A stretch of DNA of 64,000 bases. It comes from Sorghum bicolor. Lineage: Eukaryota; Streptophyta; Magnoliopsida; Poales; Poaceae. The notes beneath the pieces were generated by a model, which did not search any database, had not been told where the DNA came from, and was given only the letters and a program-made list of their open reading frames with translations. The DNA lies in NCBI RefSeq assembly GCF_000003195.3, contig NC_012877.2, positions 14,315,344 through 14,379,343 of the forward strand, read 5' to 3'. Made by a program: the position numbers and the translations under genes. Positions 1 through 11,100 of this stretch are shown piece after piece (the first letter of the stretch is position 1; each line of letters starts with the position of its first letter).

Positions 1-1
1 G

Positions 2-523
2 CGGATCGGCGTCGGGTTCGCGTCCAACGTCGTGGCGCTCGCCGTCGCCGCGGCCGTGGAGGCGCGCCGCAGGCGCCATGGCGGCGCCGCCGCCGCCGAG
101 ATGTCGGTGTTCTGGCTGACGCCGCAGTTCTTCCTGCTGGGCGTCATGGACGTCACCTCCTTCGTCGGCCTGCTCGAGTTCTTCTACAGCGAGGCCTCCG
201 CCGGCATGAAGTCCATCGGCGGCGCCGTCTTCTTCTGCATCCTCGGCGTCGCGTCGTGGCTCGGGAGCGTCCTCATCCGGGTGGTCAACCGCGTCACCGC
301 GCGCCACGGCGCGGGCACCGGGTGGCTCGACGGCGCCAGCCTCAGCGCCGGCCGACTCGATTTGTTCTACTGGCTCCTTGCGCTCTTCGGACTCGTCGCC
401 TTGCTTCTCTACCTGTTGTGCGCGTGGAGGTACACCTACAGGTACCATCCGTCGAGGATGCAGTCGGCGATGGAGGATCACAGGGTGTCTCCAGCATCGA
501 AGAAGCTAGATGCGGCGCTTTGA
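2..523 (+). CDS. NPF (NRT1/PTR family) transporter, 3' end only
   Basis: This is the C-terminal 173 codons of a proton-coupled nitrate/peptide-type transporter of the plasma membrane or tonoplast. The reading frame is open from base 2, so the gene starts left of the window; the methionine at base 32 is internal. Family signatures seen are FFLLGVMDVTSFVGLLEFFY, then SIGGAVFFCILGVASWLGS, then GWLDG followed by RLDLFYWLLAL. These are the last membrane segments and loops of the MFS fold in NPF proteins. Three hydrophobic spans are visible, and the tail after YRYHP is short and cytosolic. The stop is TGA at 521-523. GC content is very high, as in many grass genes and unlike the AT-rich DNA that follows. 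Substrate and subfamily cannot be read from this part. Confidence 0.9.
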   Translation, partial: RIGVGFASNVVALAVAAAVEARRRRHGGAAAAEMSVFWLTPQFFLLGVMDVTSFVGLLEFFYSEASAGMKSIGGAVFFCILGVASWLGSVLIRVVNRVTARHGAGTGWLDGASLSAGRLDLFYWLLALFGLVALLLYLLCAWRYTYRYHPSRMQSAMEDHRVSPASKKLDAAL

Positions 524-788
524 CGACGACATTGTCATCAATTATCAGTTGACGTGTTCTAAACGCAAATGTCATAAAAATATGGATTTTGCGCCCGTTA
601 CTAAGTCTGATATACTATTTTTCCATTGGCACTGAAAATTAGCTAGTACGGATCCATTGACATTAAAAAATAACTACTAATTTTTAGTCGGGGTCTATGA
701 CAACCAAAATTGTCTATTTTTTTGAAGTTGTCAAAACAAGAAACGGACTTTACCGTTGGATTTCTCTCGTTAACACGGTAAAAAAACA
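524..788. other. 3' flank of the NPF gene, nothing coding
   Basis: AT-rich sequence just after the stop codon. It should hold the 3' UTR of the transporter gene, but I see no clear AATAAA signal and no gene. Confidence 0.5.
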
Positions 789-796
789 TATATGAA

Positions 797-1300
797 TTAA
801 GGTTGGATAACGAGCCAGCTCGGCTTGGCTCGTTTTGTCTCGTTAGGATAACGAGCTAGCTTGGCTCGGCTCATTATCTTAATGAGCCAGAAAGCTAGCT
901 CGGCTCGGTTCGTTAAAAACTTGAGCTGGCTCGTTAAGCTCGTGAGCTAGATATAAAAAATATAATATTTATATTTATCTAAAGCTTAAAAATAATAATA
1001 ATAAAATAATAATATATCTAATTGTCTTAAGTCCAACAAAATATTCGTATGAGCTAACATATTAATCCATTTATAAAGTGTAAGACATGAAGTAATACAA
1101 AACTAGTATAAGTTATGACGACTTTTTCTCTAATACTGTAGCTCGTTAGACTCGCGAGCAGCTCGCCAGCTGGCTCGTTATAGCTAACGAGCTAAAGTTT
1201 TGACTTGGCTCGGCTCGTTATCCTAACGAGCAGAGCCGAGCTGAGCTGAGCCAGCCACGAACCGAGCGACCTAACGAGTTTCGAGATTTTCGTCCAACCT
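797..1300. mobile_element. Non-autonomous hAT-like MITE, about 504 bp
   Basis: The two ends are long imperfect inverted repeats built from variants of ACGAGC/GGCTCGTT. The left end reads AAGGTTGGATAACGAGCC and the right end closes with CGTCCAACCTT. The middle (about 950-1130) is AT-rich and non-coding. The 8-mer TATATGAA lies directly outside both ends (789-796 and 1301-1308), which fits the 8-bp target duplication of hAT elements. With this duplication the two ends are offset by two bases, so the exact boundary is uncertain by about 2 bp. No transposase is present. Confidence 0.7.
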
Positions 1301-1308
1301 TATATGAA

Positions 1309-2045
1309 ACGTTCATTTCGGACTTCGGATGAGAGAGTTATGCTTTCAAGAAGCTGCCTCAATATTGGTACTACCGACCCAAATCGGTACTATCAATAAG
1401 TTGCGAGGACTTGGCGAAGACCTGGCAAGGATTTGGATGACCCAAATTGATACTACCGATAATTTGCGAGGATTTGGACATCGGTTGTACTGACCCAGAT
1501 CGGTACTACTGACGGGCCTATTTCGAATCTGGCTTATTAGGTTGGGATTCGGATTGTTCCAAACTTGTGAAAAACTTAGAAAATAAGACTTAGAAATGTT
1601 TCTATTAGGAAAATACCACTCCTCTCTCTATATATGAGAGGATCATAGCCGATTGAGTTTCCACTTATCCGATCGACATAAAGACACAATAAATCAATCT
1701 ACTATCACTCTTTTACATTTTCTTCCCCTCTACCTCTCCTCATTCTTCGTCGGTGCTGCATGGATAGTGGACTAACGACGGCGAAGCTCTAGAGCGATCA
1801 TGTTGGCTAGAGTAGTCCATAGCCACCACATACCCTGACGGGGTCCCTCCCTAGCATGTGGGTTTTCGGGTCTCAGGAGAACTCGATGGCGCGTCTTGCA
1901 TATCACGCTCCCGTTGAGGCTCCTCCGGTGATGTGTCTTGCGTATCGTGCTCATCGCTGGAGGCACAAGGTTCCGATGTGGATATCCCCAAGGCGCTAGC
2001 CGATCGAAAAATCGCCTAAGCCCTACATTTAGCGATCTAAGCTCC
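1309..2045. other. Unclassified repeat-derived sequence
   Basis: No convincing gene. At 1355-1535 a phrase like GACCCAAATCGGTACTACCG is repeated imperfectly about four times. At 1630-1700 there is an LTR-promoter-like stretch (CTATATATGAGAGG followed by pyrimidine- and A-rich sequence). It may be part of an old LTR, but I cannot find ends or a duplication. Confidence 0.35.
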
Positions 2046-2368
2046 CTTATAGAGTGTGTGACCTAATTTAGTATGTGGTTGAACAGTGAGTTGAAGGTGC
2101 ATATGAACTATTATCAACTAACCTACTAATGGAACTAATAGTTTGACCTTCTTTGAATTCATTAACACTAAAATTAGCTAGCTAATAGTTGCTAATTTTT
2201 AGATAACTAATTTTGTAGCAGGGGTCTGTTTGAATCCACCTGCTGAAAGATGGTTCTACAGTGAGTTGAAGGTTCAATTGAACTGTTAGCACCTATTAGG
2301 AACTCTAAAGATAATAAAACTAATACTTAGCACCTTCCAGCTAATCATTAGCAGGTTTATTAATAGCC
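2046..2368. repeat. MITE remnants
   Basis: Two halves share the phrase ACAGTGAGTTGAAGGT (near 2087 and 2261). The GGGTCTGTTTGAATCCACC at 2222-2240 has a partial inverted counterpart AGCAGG...CCTGTTTGGATC near 2350-2370. This resembles short DNA-transposon derivatives common in grasses. Ends and superfamily are not resolved. Confidence 0.4.
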
Positions 2369-2379
2369 TGTTTGGATCT

Positions 2380-5300
2380 TTTTTGGATAATGGAATTTTT
2401 ATTCTGGCCTCTGCAAGAGTTTTGCACTCAACCATTCATTATTACGACATTTCAGCCACAAACTGATGTAGAAAAGCTCATAAAAAACTTCAAAAGTATG
2501 GGAGACTGTATAAATAGATTAAGCTCTAAGCCTGTTAGACAGCAACCATCCATTCTTGGTGAAAATTTCCATTCATATAGTCTCCATCACTCGGCACGCC
2601 CTTTTCAAATTTGGTTAGTCGGCCTCCTTTTGAAGTGTGGACCAGAACCGCATCCAGTGAGTCGTCCTAAAAGTAACCGGTAAATAGGAGTAAAACATTT
2701 TTTGTCAAATATTACATCATTTTTGGTCAACCATATAGAACAAAATATTATGCTTGCTCCTACTCTAATTTGATGTCCCAACTTTGAGTCTACTTGTTGT
2801 AACCATGTTTGGAAAAAACTAGTTATATCTCTTGGTGGTTGTAAACCAAAGGCTATGTGAACAAACCTCCAAATAAAGCATGCTACATGTCACTCAAAAA
2901 ATAAATGTTGGATGGTTTCTTTGTTGTTACAAAAACAACACTTATCATTACCCTTCCAATTTCGTTTTAAAAGATTGTCTTTTGTTAAAATCACCCCTTT
3001 ATTAATTAAGAACCAAACAAAAATCTTGACTTTTAGAGGTACCTTGAGCTTCTAAAGAGCTTTGTTTTGAGGCATAGCTAATTGGTTTACTATTCTTTTA
3101 TACATGTTGATCAATTTGCAAAAAAGCCACTCTTGTGACCAATTCATTCCATTTATGTAATTTATCCCCCACTAGTGTTCTGCGAAAGTAAATATTAAGA
3201 GGTGTGGTACTATAGACATTAGCAATTGTTATATGTTTCTTTCTTGTAATGTTATATAAGGATGGGTATTGTGCTTTGAGGGTAAAGTTTCCTAACCACT
3301 TATCCTCCTAGAACCTAACTTCAGCACCACTATGATGTTAAAGATGGATAACTCTAGGAATTGGTCTTTGACCTTCACAAGGCCTGACAAAAAATGTTAA
3401 TCTCTGGCTTCCAGTGTGTTTCACCCAAAGTTTTGTTTTTCAAGTACTTCTTCCTAAGAAGTTCTTGCCAAACTCCATCTTCATTGATAACTTTGTAAAG
3501 CCATTTACTAAGTAAGCATCGATTTTGTACCTCAAGATTTGTAATTCCTAAACCACATTGTTCCTTTGGTAGACATAAAATCCCCCATTTTGCTAACCTA
3601 TACTTTTTCTTATGGTTGTCTCCTTGCTAGAAGAAAGTACACCTATAAAAGCCTAGCTTTTTAAGAATACCTTTGGGTACTTCAAAAAATGACATCATAT
3701 ACATGGTAAGGCTACTTAAAACTGAGTTTATGAACACTAGACGACCTCCATACTATAGAAGTTTTCCTTTCCAACTGCACAATTTCTTTTGAAAGCGTTG
3801 AACAACTTTCCAATCCTTGTTATTGAGTTATTTATGATTCATTGGTATGCCTAGGTATTTGAAAGGATATTGACCCATCCCACATCCAAATATCTATGCG
3901 TATTGGTCAACAAAATCCTTTGCTTCCCCATAGCACAATAATTCACTTTTGTGAATATTAATTTTCAATCCTAAAAGCTGTTCGAAGGCACACAAAATAA
4001 TTTTCATATTTTTTGCTTCTTCCAAGTCATGTTCCATGAAAATAATTGTATCGTCAGCATATTGTAGAATTGAGAGGCCATCATCTACTAGATGTGGAAT
4101 CAGTACCTTAAATTGACTATCCTCTTTAGCTCTAGCAATGAATATGACTAACATATCCACCACTAAATTGAAAAGCATCGGTGATAGGGGATCACTTTGC
4201 CTGAGACCTTTCTTTGTTTGAAAATAACGTCCCACATCATTATTTACTTTTACTGCAACACTACCCCCAGATACAAACTAATGTATCCATTGGCACCACA
4301 AAGGTGAGAATCCTTTCAACCTAAGTGTTTGTTGAATAAAAGGCCATTTAACTTTATCATATGTCTTCTCAAAGTCCACATTAAGAATAACTCCATTTAG
4401 CTTCTTCCTGTGTAGCTCGTGGATGGATTCATGGAAAAGGCAGTCTATATTGGTCGAATGACCTTTTGTGCCACTCTGTTAACTCTATTAGTTGTGACCT
4501 GAGTAAAAATCTTGAAGCTCACATTTAAAAGACATATCAGTCTATATTGCTTGATCCTAATAGCCTCTTCACATTTTGGTAAAAAGTGTAATAATACCAA
4601 AGTTGAGGCTATAAAGAGGTAACTCTCCTTTGTGGAAGTCATAAAACATAGCCATCAAATCAGCTTTTATGACTTGTCAAAACACTTGATAAAATTCAGC
4701 AGGAAAACCATTCGGTCCTGGTGCCTTGTTATGTTCCATTTGGAAAATAGCCTCTTTAATCTCTTCTTCAGTAAACATGGTTGTGAGGATATCATTTTCT
4801 TCATCTGTAACCTGTGGAATGTCATCCACTCTATTCTCCACCATGGAAAAGTTATTTTCAGTTGGAGAACCAAACAAATTTCGGTAATAGAAGGTTATAT
4901 GGTCTTTGAGCTCTGTTTCATCTCTTATAATTTTGTTATTCCCTTCCAGCTGGAATAAGTGCGTTTTCCTATTCTTACCATTTGCAATAAGCTGGAAATA
5001 CTTCGTATTATTATCACCTTTTAATAGGTTTTTAGTCTTTGACCTTTGGAACCAGGCTATCTCTTCTTCTCTCAGCATATGAGAGATTCTATCTTTCAGA
5101 CAATGGAGTTTGTCTTGCTCAGCTGGGGAAAGATTTGATTGTTCTGCCTTTTTGTCTAGCACATCAATCATGAATTTAATTGTTTCTTTTTATTTCTTAT
5201 TTTTTCTTCTGAGATTTCTAGCCCAACCCCTCAAAATTGATGGGTACGCCTTATTTTATATTGCCACTTTTGCAATGAGTTCACACCCCTATTCTCGTTA

Positions 5301-5803
5301 CGCCAAACATCCGTTACTTGTTCACAGAAACCTTTAGTTAATAACCAACATAATTCAAACTGAAAAGGTCATTGGTTACCATGAAAGACAGAGGTTCCAG
5401 AATCAAGAAGTAATGGAGTGTGATCTGAGATGTCTCTTGTCAAAGCTTGTATTGTAGCTAGTGAGAATTTTTGCTAACATTCTGTGCTCATTAAAACTCT
5501 ATCTAGCCTTTCAATTGTTGGCATCTCAAGAGAGTTAGCCCATGTGAAGCAACGACCAAACAACTCTAATTCTCTCAAATCAAGGCTTTCAATACAAGCA
5601 CTAAAGAGGAATGGCCACCTATCATTAAAACGGTTATTACTCTTTTCAGATGACCTTCTAATAATATTAAAATCACCCCCAATTAAAAGTGGCTTATCAT
5701 CTACATTACATAGCGGGACCATTTCAGTGAGGAAGGCTGCTTTTAGTTCATCAGGTAGCAATTAAAACCCATTGAAAGCCATCGTCCTTGTTTTTAATAT
5801 TAA
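2380..5803 (-). mobile_element. L1-type LINE, 3' part (rest at 26024-26534)
   Basis: Minus-strand non-LTR retrotransposon cut in two by the insertion of TE-A between 5803 and 26024. Reading leftwards, this part contains the end of the AP-type endonuclease, the reverse transcriptase and a zinc-binding C-terminal domain. The left (3') end lies near 2.38 kb. No clear poly(A) tail survives, only a run of six T on the plus strand at about 2378-2384. The pieces fit: crossing from 26024 to 5803 with one copy of ATTAA keeps one endonuclease reading frame. Confidence 0.85.
2700..5803 (-). pseudogene. LINE ORF2: endonuclease end, reverse transcriptase, zf-RVT domain
   Basis: Broken ORF2 polyprotein. 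Around 5474-5760 are endonuclease motifs PLLIGGDFNIIR and FTWANS followed by ERLDRVL, the catalytic Asp-Asn and substrate-pocket blocks of plant L1 endonucleases. At 4677-5171 comes the linker and start of the RT domain (FQRSKTKNLLKGDNNTKYF, then HNKAPGPNGFPAEF). At 3894-4235 lie GLRQSDPLSPMLFN and the active site QYADDTIIFM. Near 2900-3060 is a zf-RVT-like segment (VKIFVWFLINKG, then CCFCNNKETIQHLFFE). Many stops and frameshifts lie between these blocks, so no active protein can be made. Family identity is firm; exact borders are approximate. Confidence 0.85.
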
Positions 5804-6671
5804 TGTTTGATGGATTTTTGGTTATATTAAAATCCGTATGTTCCCTGTAGAAGAGCGTACTTGAGAATACATAGAAGAGGAAGATATATACGGGAGATAT
5901 ATGTGTTTCTCTCGTGTACGCATACAAAGAAGCTAATAGTTAGCTTCTACGTGCTACAGTCCTATGCATGCACGTAGAGATGCCGGCAACATGTGCAAAT
6001 AAAGCAAGCTAACAGCTCTAGTCGTAATGTGTACATGCACCCGTATACGCCCGGAACTGGCTGTAGAGTTCGTGCGTGCGCCGATCCGTGTCATGTATTT
6101 TTGTACGATTGTAAACCAACCAAGTCTGCACGACGAGGCGCGACTCGGTACATGATCTGGAATATTCTAGAACCCTTTCTGGTATGTACGACCAACGAAT
6201 ACGCGGATCATGAGCTAACTGGAGTTTAGCCATGTGATCGTGTGTGCTAAGGGGAAAGGTAAAGGAGCGTGTGCACGTTTGTTCACGTGTGCAAGAAAGA
6301 AGCTAGCGACCAAAGTATATGCATAAACGATAGCCTGCATGTGTATGTATATACGAGTATATGCGTGTGAGGATGAAGCTCGCCGTTTGGCTCTACGTAC
6401 TACATGCGTGCACATACACGTACTAGATATACGTATCATTGTGTGGGCCACATTAGCAGAGCTCACAAGAATCAGTTAGCGTGGCGAATTTGGATCAGCA
6501 TCATACAAGTATTGGTCCTTCTAGAAGCCGGAAGGATAACTATCAAACCCAGAGTCCTACACGAATGAGCGTCGGCTAGCAACAAGATCTCCGCATATCT
6601 CTCGACGCCCAACAACTTTCTGGCGGCGCGTGTGTGCGGCCAGGGATCCAAACGCTACCCTAGCTACTGCC

Positions 6672-6678
6672 TATATAA
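6672..6678 (+). promoter_or_regulatory. TE-A LTR TATA box
   Basis: TATATAA in the context GCCTATATAAAGGAGCC, about 870 bp into the LTR. Transcription would start near 6700. The same box is at 24721-24727 in the 3' LTR. Confidence 0.75.
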
Positions 6679-7846
6679 AGGAGCCCCAGGACCCTGGAGG
6701 GAGGAGGACTTTTTGGCATTCACGCGCCGCCCGGCTGCTCATCAGCAAGAAGCGCGTGCTCGTGAGGATAATCACGATCCCCATCCATAGTTCACGAAGG
6801 GCTGCCAGACTGCTTGCGCGCTCGGCCGTCGGCAAGGAGGGTATACGTACGTCTTCATCTCCATCTGAGAGGACTAGCAAACAACAGGAGATGTCATCGT
6901 CCACGACATCCATGGGTAAGAAATTAATCTAGTCAATCTAGTATTGTTTCTTTCAATCTTTGCATATCAGTATCTACATCGGCCGGCGTCAAGGCTGGCT
7001 GACGACTGGATGACGCGGCTGCCGAGTGTACACTGGCGGACGTTAAAGCCTGGAAGATGAGCTCGATACGACCACCCTCTGTGCGTGCGTATAGCTGTCG
7101 GCCAAGTCACGACGGCGGCGGCGAGGCACATGCCATACGTGCACCGTTAGCATATGTATATGTGCAACGATTCAGAAGACATGCAAGTGCAAGAAGCAAA
7201 CACGCTCGAGCGGGTGTATGTGTGGATATATATGTTCTGACTATGCATGCATCTACACATGTACGTGCAAGCAAAGAACAGGTACAGGCTGCCAGGACCT
7301 CGGCGCCGTGATGTGGTTGTGTACATGTACATGCGCACATATACAAGCTATGCATCCACGTACGATGAAGATTCAAGCAAGGCGACGTACAAGTCTTCAT
7401 CCACTACTTCAACAACTCCACGCGATCAAGCTCATGACGTACCACGACGACGCTGGCGAGGAAGTCCGAGGCGATTCAAGCGACACCAACCATGCAAGTG
7501 CGATTATGATGACACCACGCAAAGTTCGACACCGACAAGGCGAACGACGCAGGCGGGCATGGCTGATATTCCAGTCATGTTGTACCGGCTCATGGACCGA
7601 CGAGGCCCTCACGCCAACGCCACCTACATCTACACCAACACCACGCATGGAGAAGTGAAGCGAAGATCGACGACGACGACCACAACAGCTTAATCGGAGG
7701 TACTCTGCGAGTCAGCTCGCGGGGGTAATTAACTGGGAGCCTTCCGAGGCCTCAGGAACCATGAAGACCACATCGCCTTTGTCAGATTGCTGCTAGCAAG
7801 TTGTGTAGCGCGCATTAGGAATTTGTATTTATTAAACCTGATGGTT

Positions 7847-7852
7847 AATAAA
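7847..7852 (+). terminator. TE-A LTR poly(A) signal
   Basis: AATAAA about 120 bp before the LTR end; repeated at 25896-25901 in the 3' LTR, where it would end element transcripts. Confidence 0.55.
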
Positions 7853-7977
7853 AGTGCATGTTCCTGTCCTATATTTATTTTTATTATTTCATTTTGTGTA
7901 CTTTAGTACACTGGCACGCCCGCACTCTTCCCACACGAGAAGCCGCTTCAGGCGGATTTTCTGGTGTCCAAACAAAT

Positions 7978-7995
7978 TGGCACGCCCGGTGGGAC
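7978..7995 (+). other. TE-A primer binding site
   Basis: TGGCACGCCCGGTGGGAC begins three bases after the 5' LTR, where the tRNA primer pairs to start minus-strand synthesis. TGG at its start matches the CCA tail of tRNAs. I do not assign the tRNA. Confidence 0.65.
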
Positions 7996-8103
7996 ATGGT
8001 TCTCCTCCCATCTTTGCTGCTATGTGGTCGTCGGATTCGTCTTCGCCTCTTCTCCAACAAACACAGCATGCGGCATGATGGTCCTTGAGGTGGAGCTGTC
8101 CTA

Positions 8104-11100
8104 ATGAATGGTCCCCTTCTTGCAGGAGGACCAACTAACGCTGCAACCACCCAGGAGCCAGGCCTGATTCAGATTGGGCAATTCATGGTGCCGATCTCTC
8201 GTCAAGCGGGACCACGACTTGAAGCTGCCGACACCAAGCTGGCGTTCCCCATCAAGTTCGAGAGCACTCGCCCCATGGCAATCCACGAGAGAGCTGGAGT
8301 AGTACACGGTGCCGCTAACGTCGAGGTCCCGTTCTTGATCTCCTTCGGCACACACTCTCCGGTGGCGGTCTTCGAGCATCGCAATAAGACCTACATCCAC
8401 CAAACGCAAGATCCCGCACGGTTCCAAAAGACTGAGTCCAAGAAGGCGCAGAAGTTGGCCTTTGCCAAGGCCAGGAAGGAGCGTCGCAACCTCATCTTGG
8501 AAGCACGTGCCCTCTTGAAGAAGTCTGCCGTCGCGGAGATCAAGGGAGACGTCCACACTGCGCAACACTTGCGCACCAAGGCGAACAATAGACGCGCAAG
8601 CTGTGCAGGTCTACGGTTCCCTACACCAACTCCCAATCAACGCCTGCCCGTTCCCATTGTGGAACACACGGAGGTAGAGTTGCTAGAAGCTTTGGAGGCT
8701 GTCTCTGGCAACCTGCGTCGACAAATGACACATGCTCGACATGCGTCAAGCCCACATCCACTACGCAACCTCAGACGGAAGTACCGCAAGGTACAACAGC
8801 TTCATCAACAAGTCAGTGCTCGCATTGCACGAAGCACTGTTCCAGAGGAGGACTGGTCTCTAGACGTGAGAGACCTTAGTCACAAGGTGTTCGTATACCC
8901 CAGCACGGTGGAGCCTCCATATAACTTGTTCCCTGACGATTGGGCGTATGAACCGACCAAAGTTAAGGAGCTTGTGAGGCGCACAATCATGCGGGAGTAT
9001 TGGAAAAGGTGCCGCTCAAACAAGCAGCCCTACGTAACCGGGCCAACCACCGTCATCGACAATACCATCCCTATCCAACCGACTGGGTGGGTGACGTGCC
9101 TTCATACAACGACGACTAGTGACGTGCCATCTTCCAACGGCAATAGGTTTGCACCCCTGCAAGCTCAAGAAACCACGCCTCGTAATGAAGATGTGCAAGA
9201 GGAGCTCCGTCGGCTGCAAGACCAAGTGGCCCAATTAGGTAGAAGGCTACATGGTGCGCCAGAGTCTTCCTCAGCTCGATTTAGGAGCGGGGTAGATAGA
9301 CGCGCGCCAACCTATCGTCCCCAACATGAGCGCCTGACCTTAGCGCCACGTCGAAGGACTCCACCACCCATGCATCGAGGATACATGGCACCGCCTCCGC
9401 GACGGAACATGTGGGCAAGGCGTCATGACTACGCTGCACCCCCTCGAGAAACTCAACAACGACACACCAACGACACTCCACAAGTTGGAAAGCTTCCTCT
9501 AGTCCCGACTTCCCCAAGACGTGAAGCCCCAACGTTAAGACGACGCGAGGAGAACATGCCAATCATGGCTCCTCGACCTGCTGGGCCAGTGGTTCCCCCG
9601 TCATTACAAGTGGCACCACAGGTTCGACACATGCCTACGGAGAATCAACGCAAGCGTGAAAGGCGTCGAAGGAATCGCCATGCACTGTACCGTGAGCTTG
9701 AAGAGCTAGTGCTTAAGCACACTCAAGTTCGCATCCGTGCTGACGGAGAGGTCAATCAGGAAAATGGGAGGATCATGTTCCGTACCTCCCCTGCTTTGGA
9801 AGACGATGAGAGGTACCAATACCTTCTCAAGCGATTGACCCCAAAGCCCCGCAAGATTCGACGTAGCGAGGCAACAGGGAAGGAGACCGCGTCTCCTCGA
9901 GAGCGTCCCCTAACCATCTTGAAGAGAGAAGGATCACATGAGGCTGCTCCAAGCATGGCTTCTTCGGAAAGCCTAAGCGAGTCATCCTCAACATCAGCTA
10001 CACCAATGGAGGGGGTTGAGAAGGTGCCATCTACGCAAGATGGTGAAGCCTTTCCCCAAGCGCAAGCTGACGACACAGGCATGATATATGAAACAGCTAA
10101 AGTGCCCAAGGAGGATGTAGCCATGTGCGTTGCATTAACAGCACACTCGAGGCTTAAATCCAAAGAGATATGGGTCCCACCTCCAGTGACCCATGACTTC
10201 ACCTACCCCTCTGATGAGGAAATACAAGTCAATCCTAGAGCGAGCTTTACCTCAGCTCCCTGCCTACCTGTCACTGAAGGTAGGAATGCACTATCCGAAG
10301 GGGATGACGCAGTGGCATCAGACATATCTCCAAGGCGCTATGCTGACATCACGTCTCAACTTCCACACAACCTTGATGAGGTACAACAGATCGCTGGTCG
10401 GGCCGGAGCTAGTACTCGGCTCAAGTCAATCGCGGAGCAGAAGGTCAAAGAAGGAAAGAATGATGAGAAGGAGTTTTCGGGCCCCTACACCGATGTCTCC
10501 GATTCTGAATCTTCTGCGTCTTTAGAGGTGCACTCCACTGTGCCACTCTTTGACAACCTCGCTCGCTCCATCCCTTCAGACGGAGAGGGTTACATTGGTG
10601 ACCTCAACACTGCGCCGGCCCACATGGCTGGGGAAAATAGTAACCAAAGAGGAAGCTTGGAAGAACAAGTACAAGCACAAGGCGAGGTGATCAGGGTGTT
10701 ATCAACAAAGTTTGACAACTTCGTTGAGCTAATAACAAGCTTGACACGGGATAGGTCTCCTGATGGTGCACCTCAAGCTCCTGAAGATCCGCAAGTTCAC
10801 GAAGTGGAGGGCATAGCAAGTGCTCGCCCTCCCCCGTTACAAAATGTCTCCGCTTCAGCAAGTGCAGGACCACAACCATCAACGCTAAAAGACTATCATG
10901 ACATAGTCGAAGACTTGGTGACCAAGAAGATGAGGCAGATCACCAATGAACAGGCACCACACTCGCTCGAGGGTGATTTGGAGAAGCCATACGAAGCATG
11001 GCATGATCTTGTGGCCTTCCCAGCTGGATGGCGCCCACCAAAGTTCCGTCAGTTTGATGGCACTGGAGACGCGAGGGAGCACCTGGCCTACTTCGAAGCG

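Larger units (their letters stand above)
5804..7974 (+). repeat. TE-A 5' LTR
   Basis: 2171 bp, TG...CA ended, matching 23853-26023 at a constant offset of 18049. It holds a TATA box at 6672, a transcript leader with an ATG at 6891 followed by a strong splice donor at 6916, and AATAAA at 7847. The open frames on both strands inside the LTR (for example 7107-7400 and 7247-7693) look like chance products of CGTAC-rich sequence and show no family features. Confidence 0.95.
6916..8125 (+). other. Predicted leader intron joining an LTR start codon to gag
   Basis: The donor is ATGG followed by GTAAGA at 6916. The acceptor is the pyrimidine-rich CCCCTTCTTGCAG ending at 8125. The ATG at 6891 opens 25 nt before the donor (phase 1), and the bases after the acceptor complete that codon in the gag frame. 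Splicing would remove the rest of the LTR, the primer site and the ATG at 8104, and start gag eight codons upstream inside the LTR. The unspliced RNA would remain the genome copy. This is a prediction from splice signals and frame only. Confidence 0.45.

Noticed and set aside
2372..2683. Plus-strand ORF of 103 codons
   Set aside because: It lies over the degenerate 3' end of the minus-strand LINE and has no features of its own.
7107..7693. Long overlapping ORFs on both strands of the TE-A LTR (repeated at 25156-25742)
   Set aside because: They sit in LTR sequence made of CGTAC/ACG-rich words, show no family features, and overlap each other on both strands; the same frames recur only because the LTR is duplicated.
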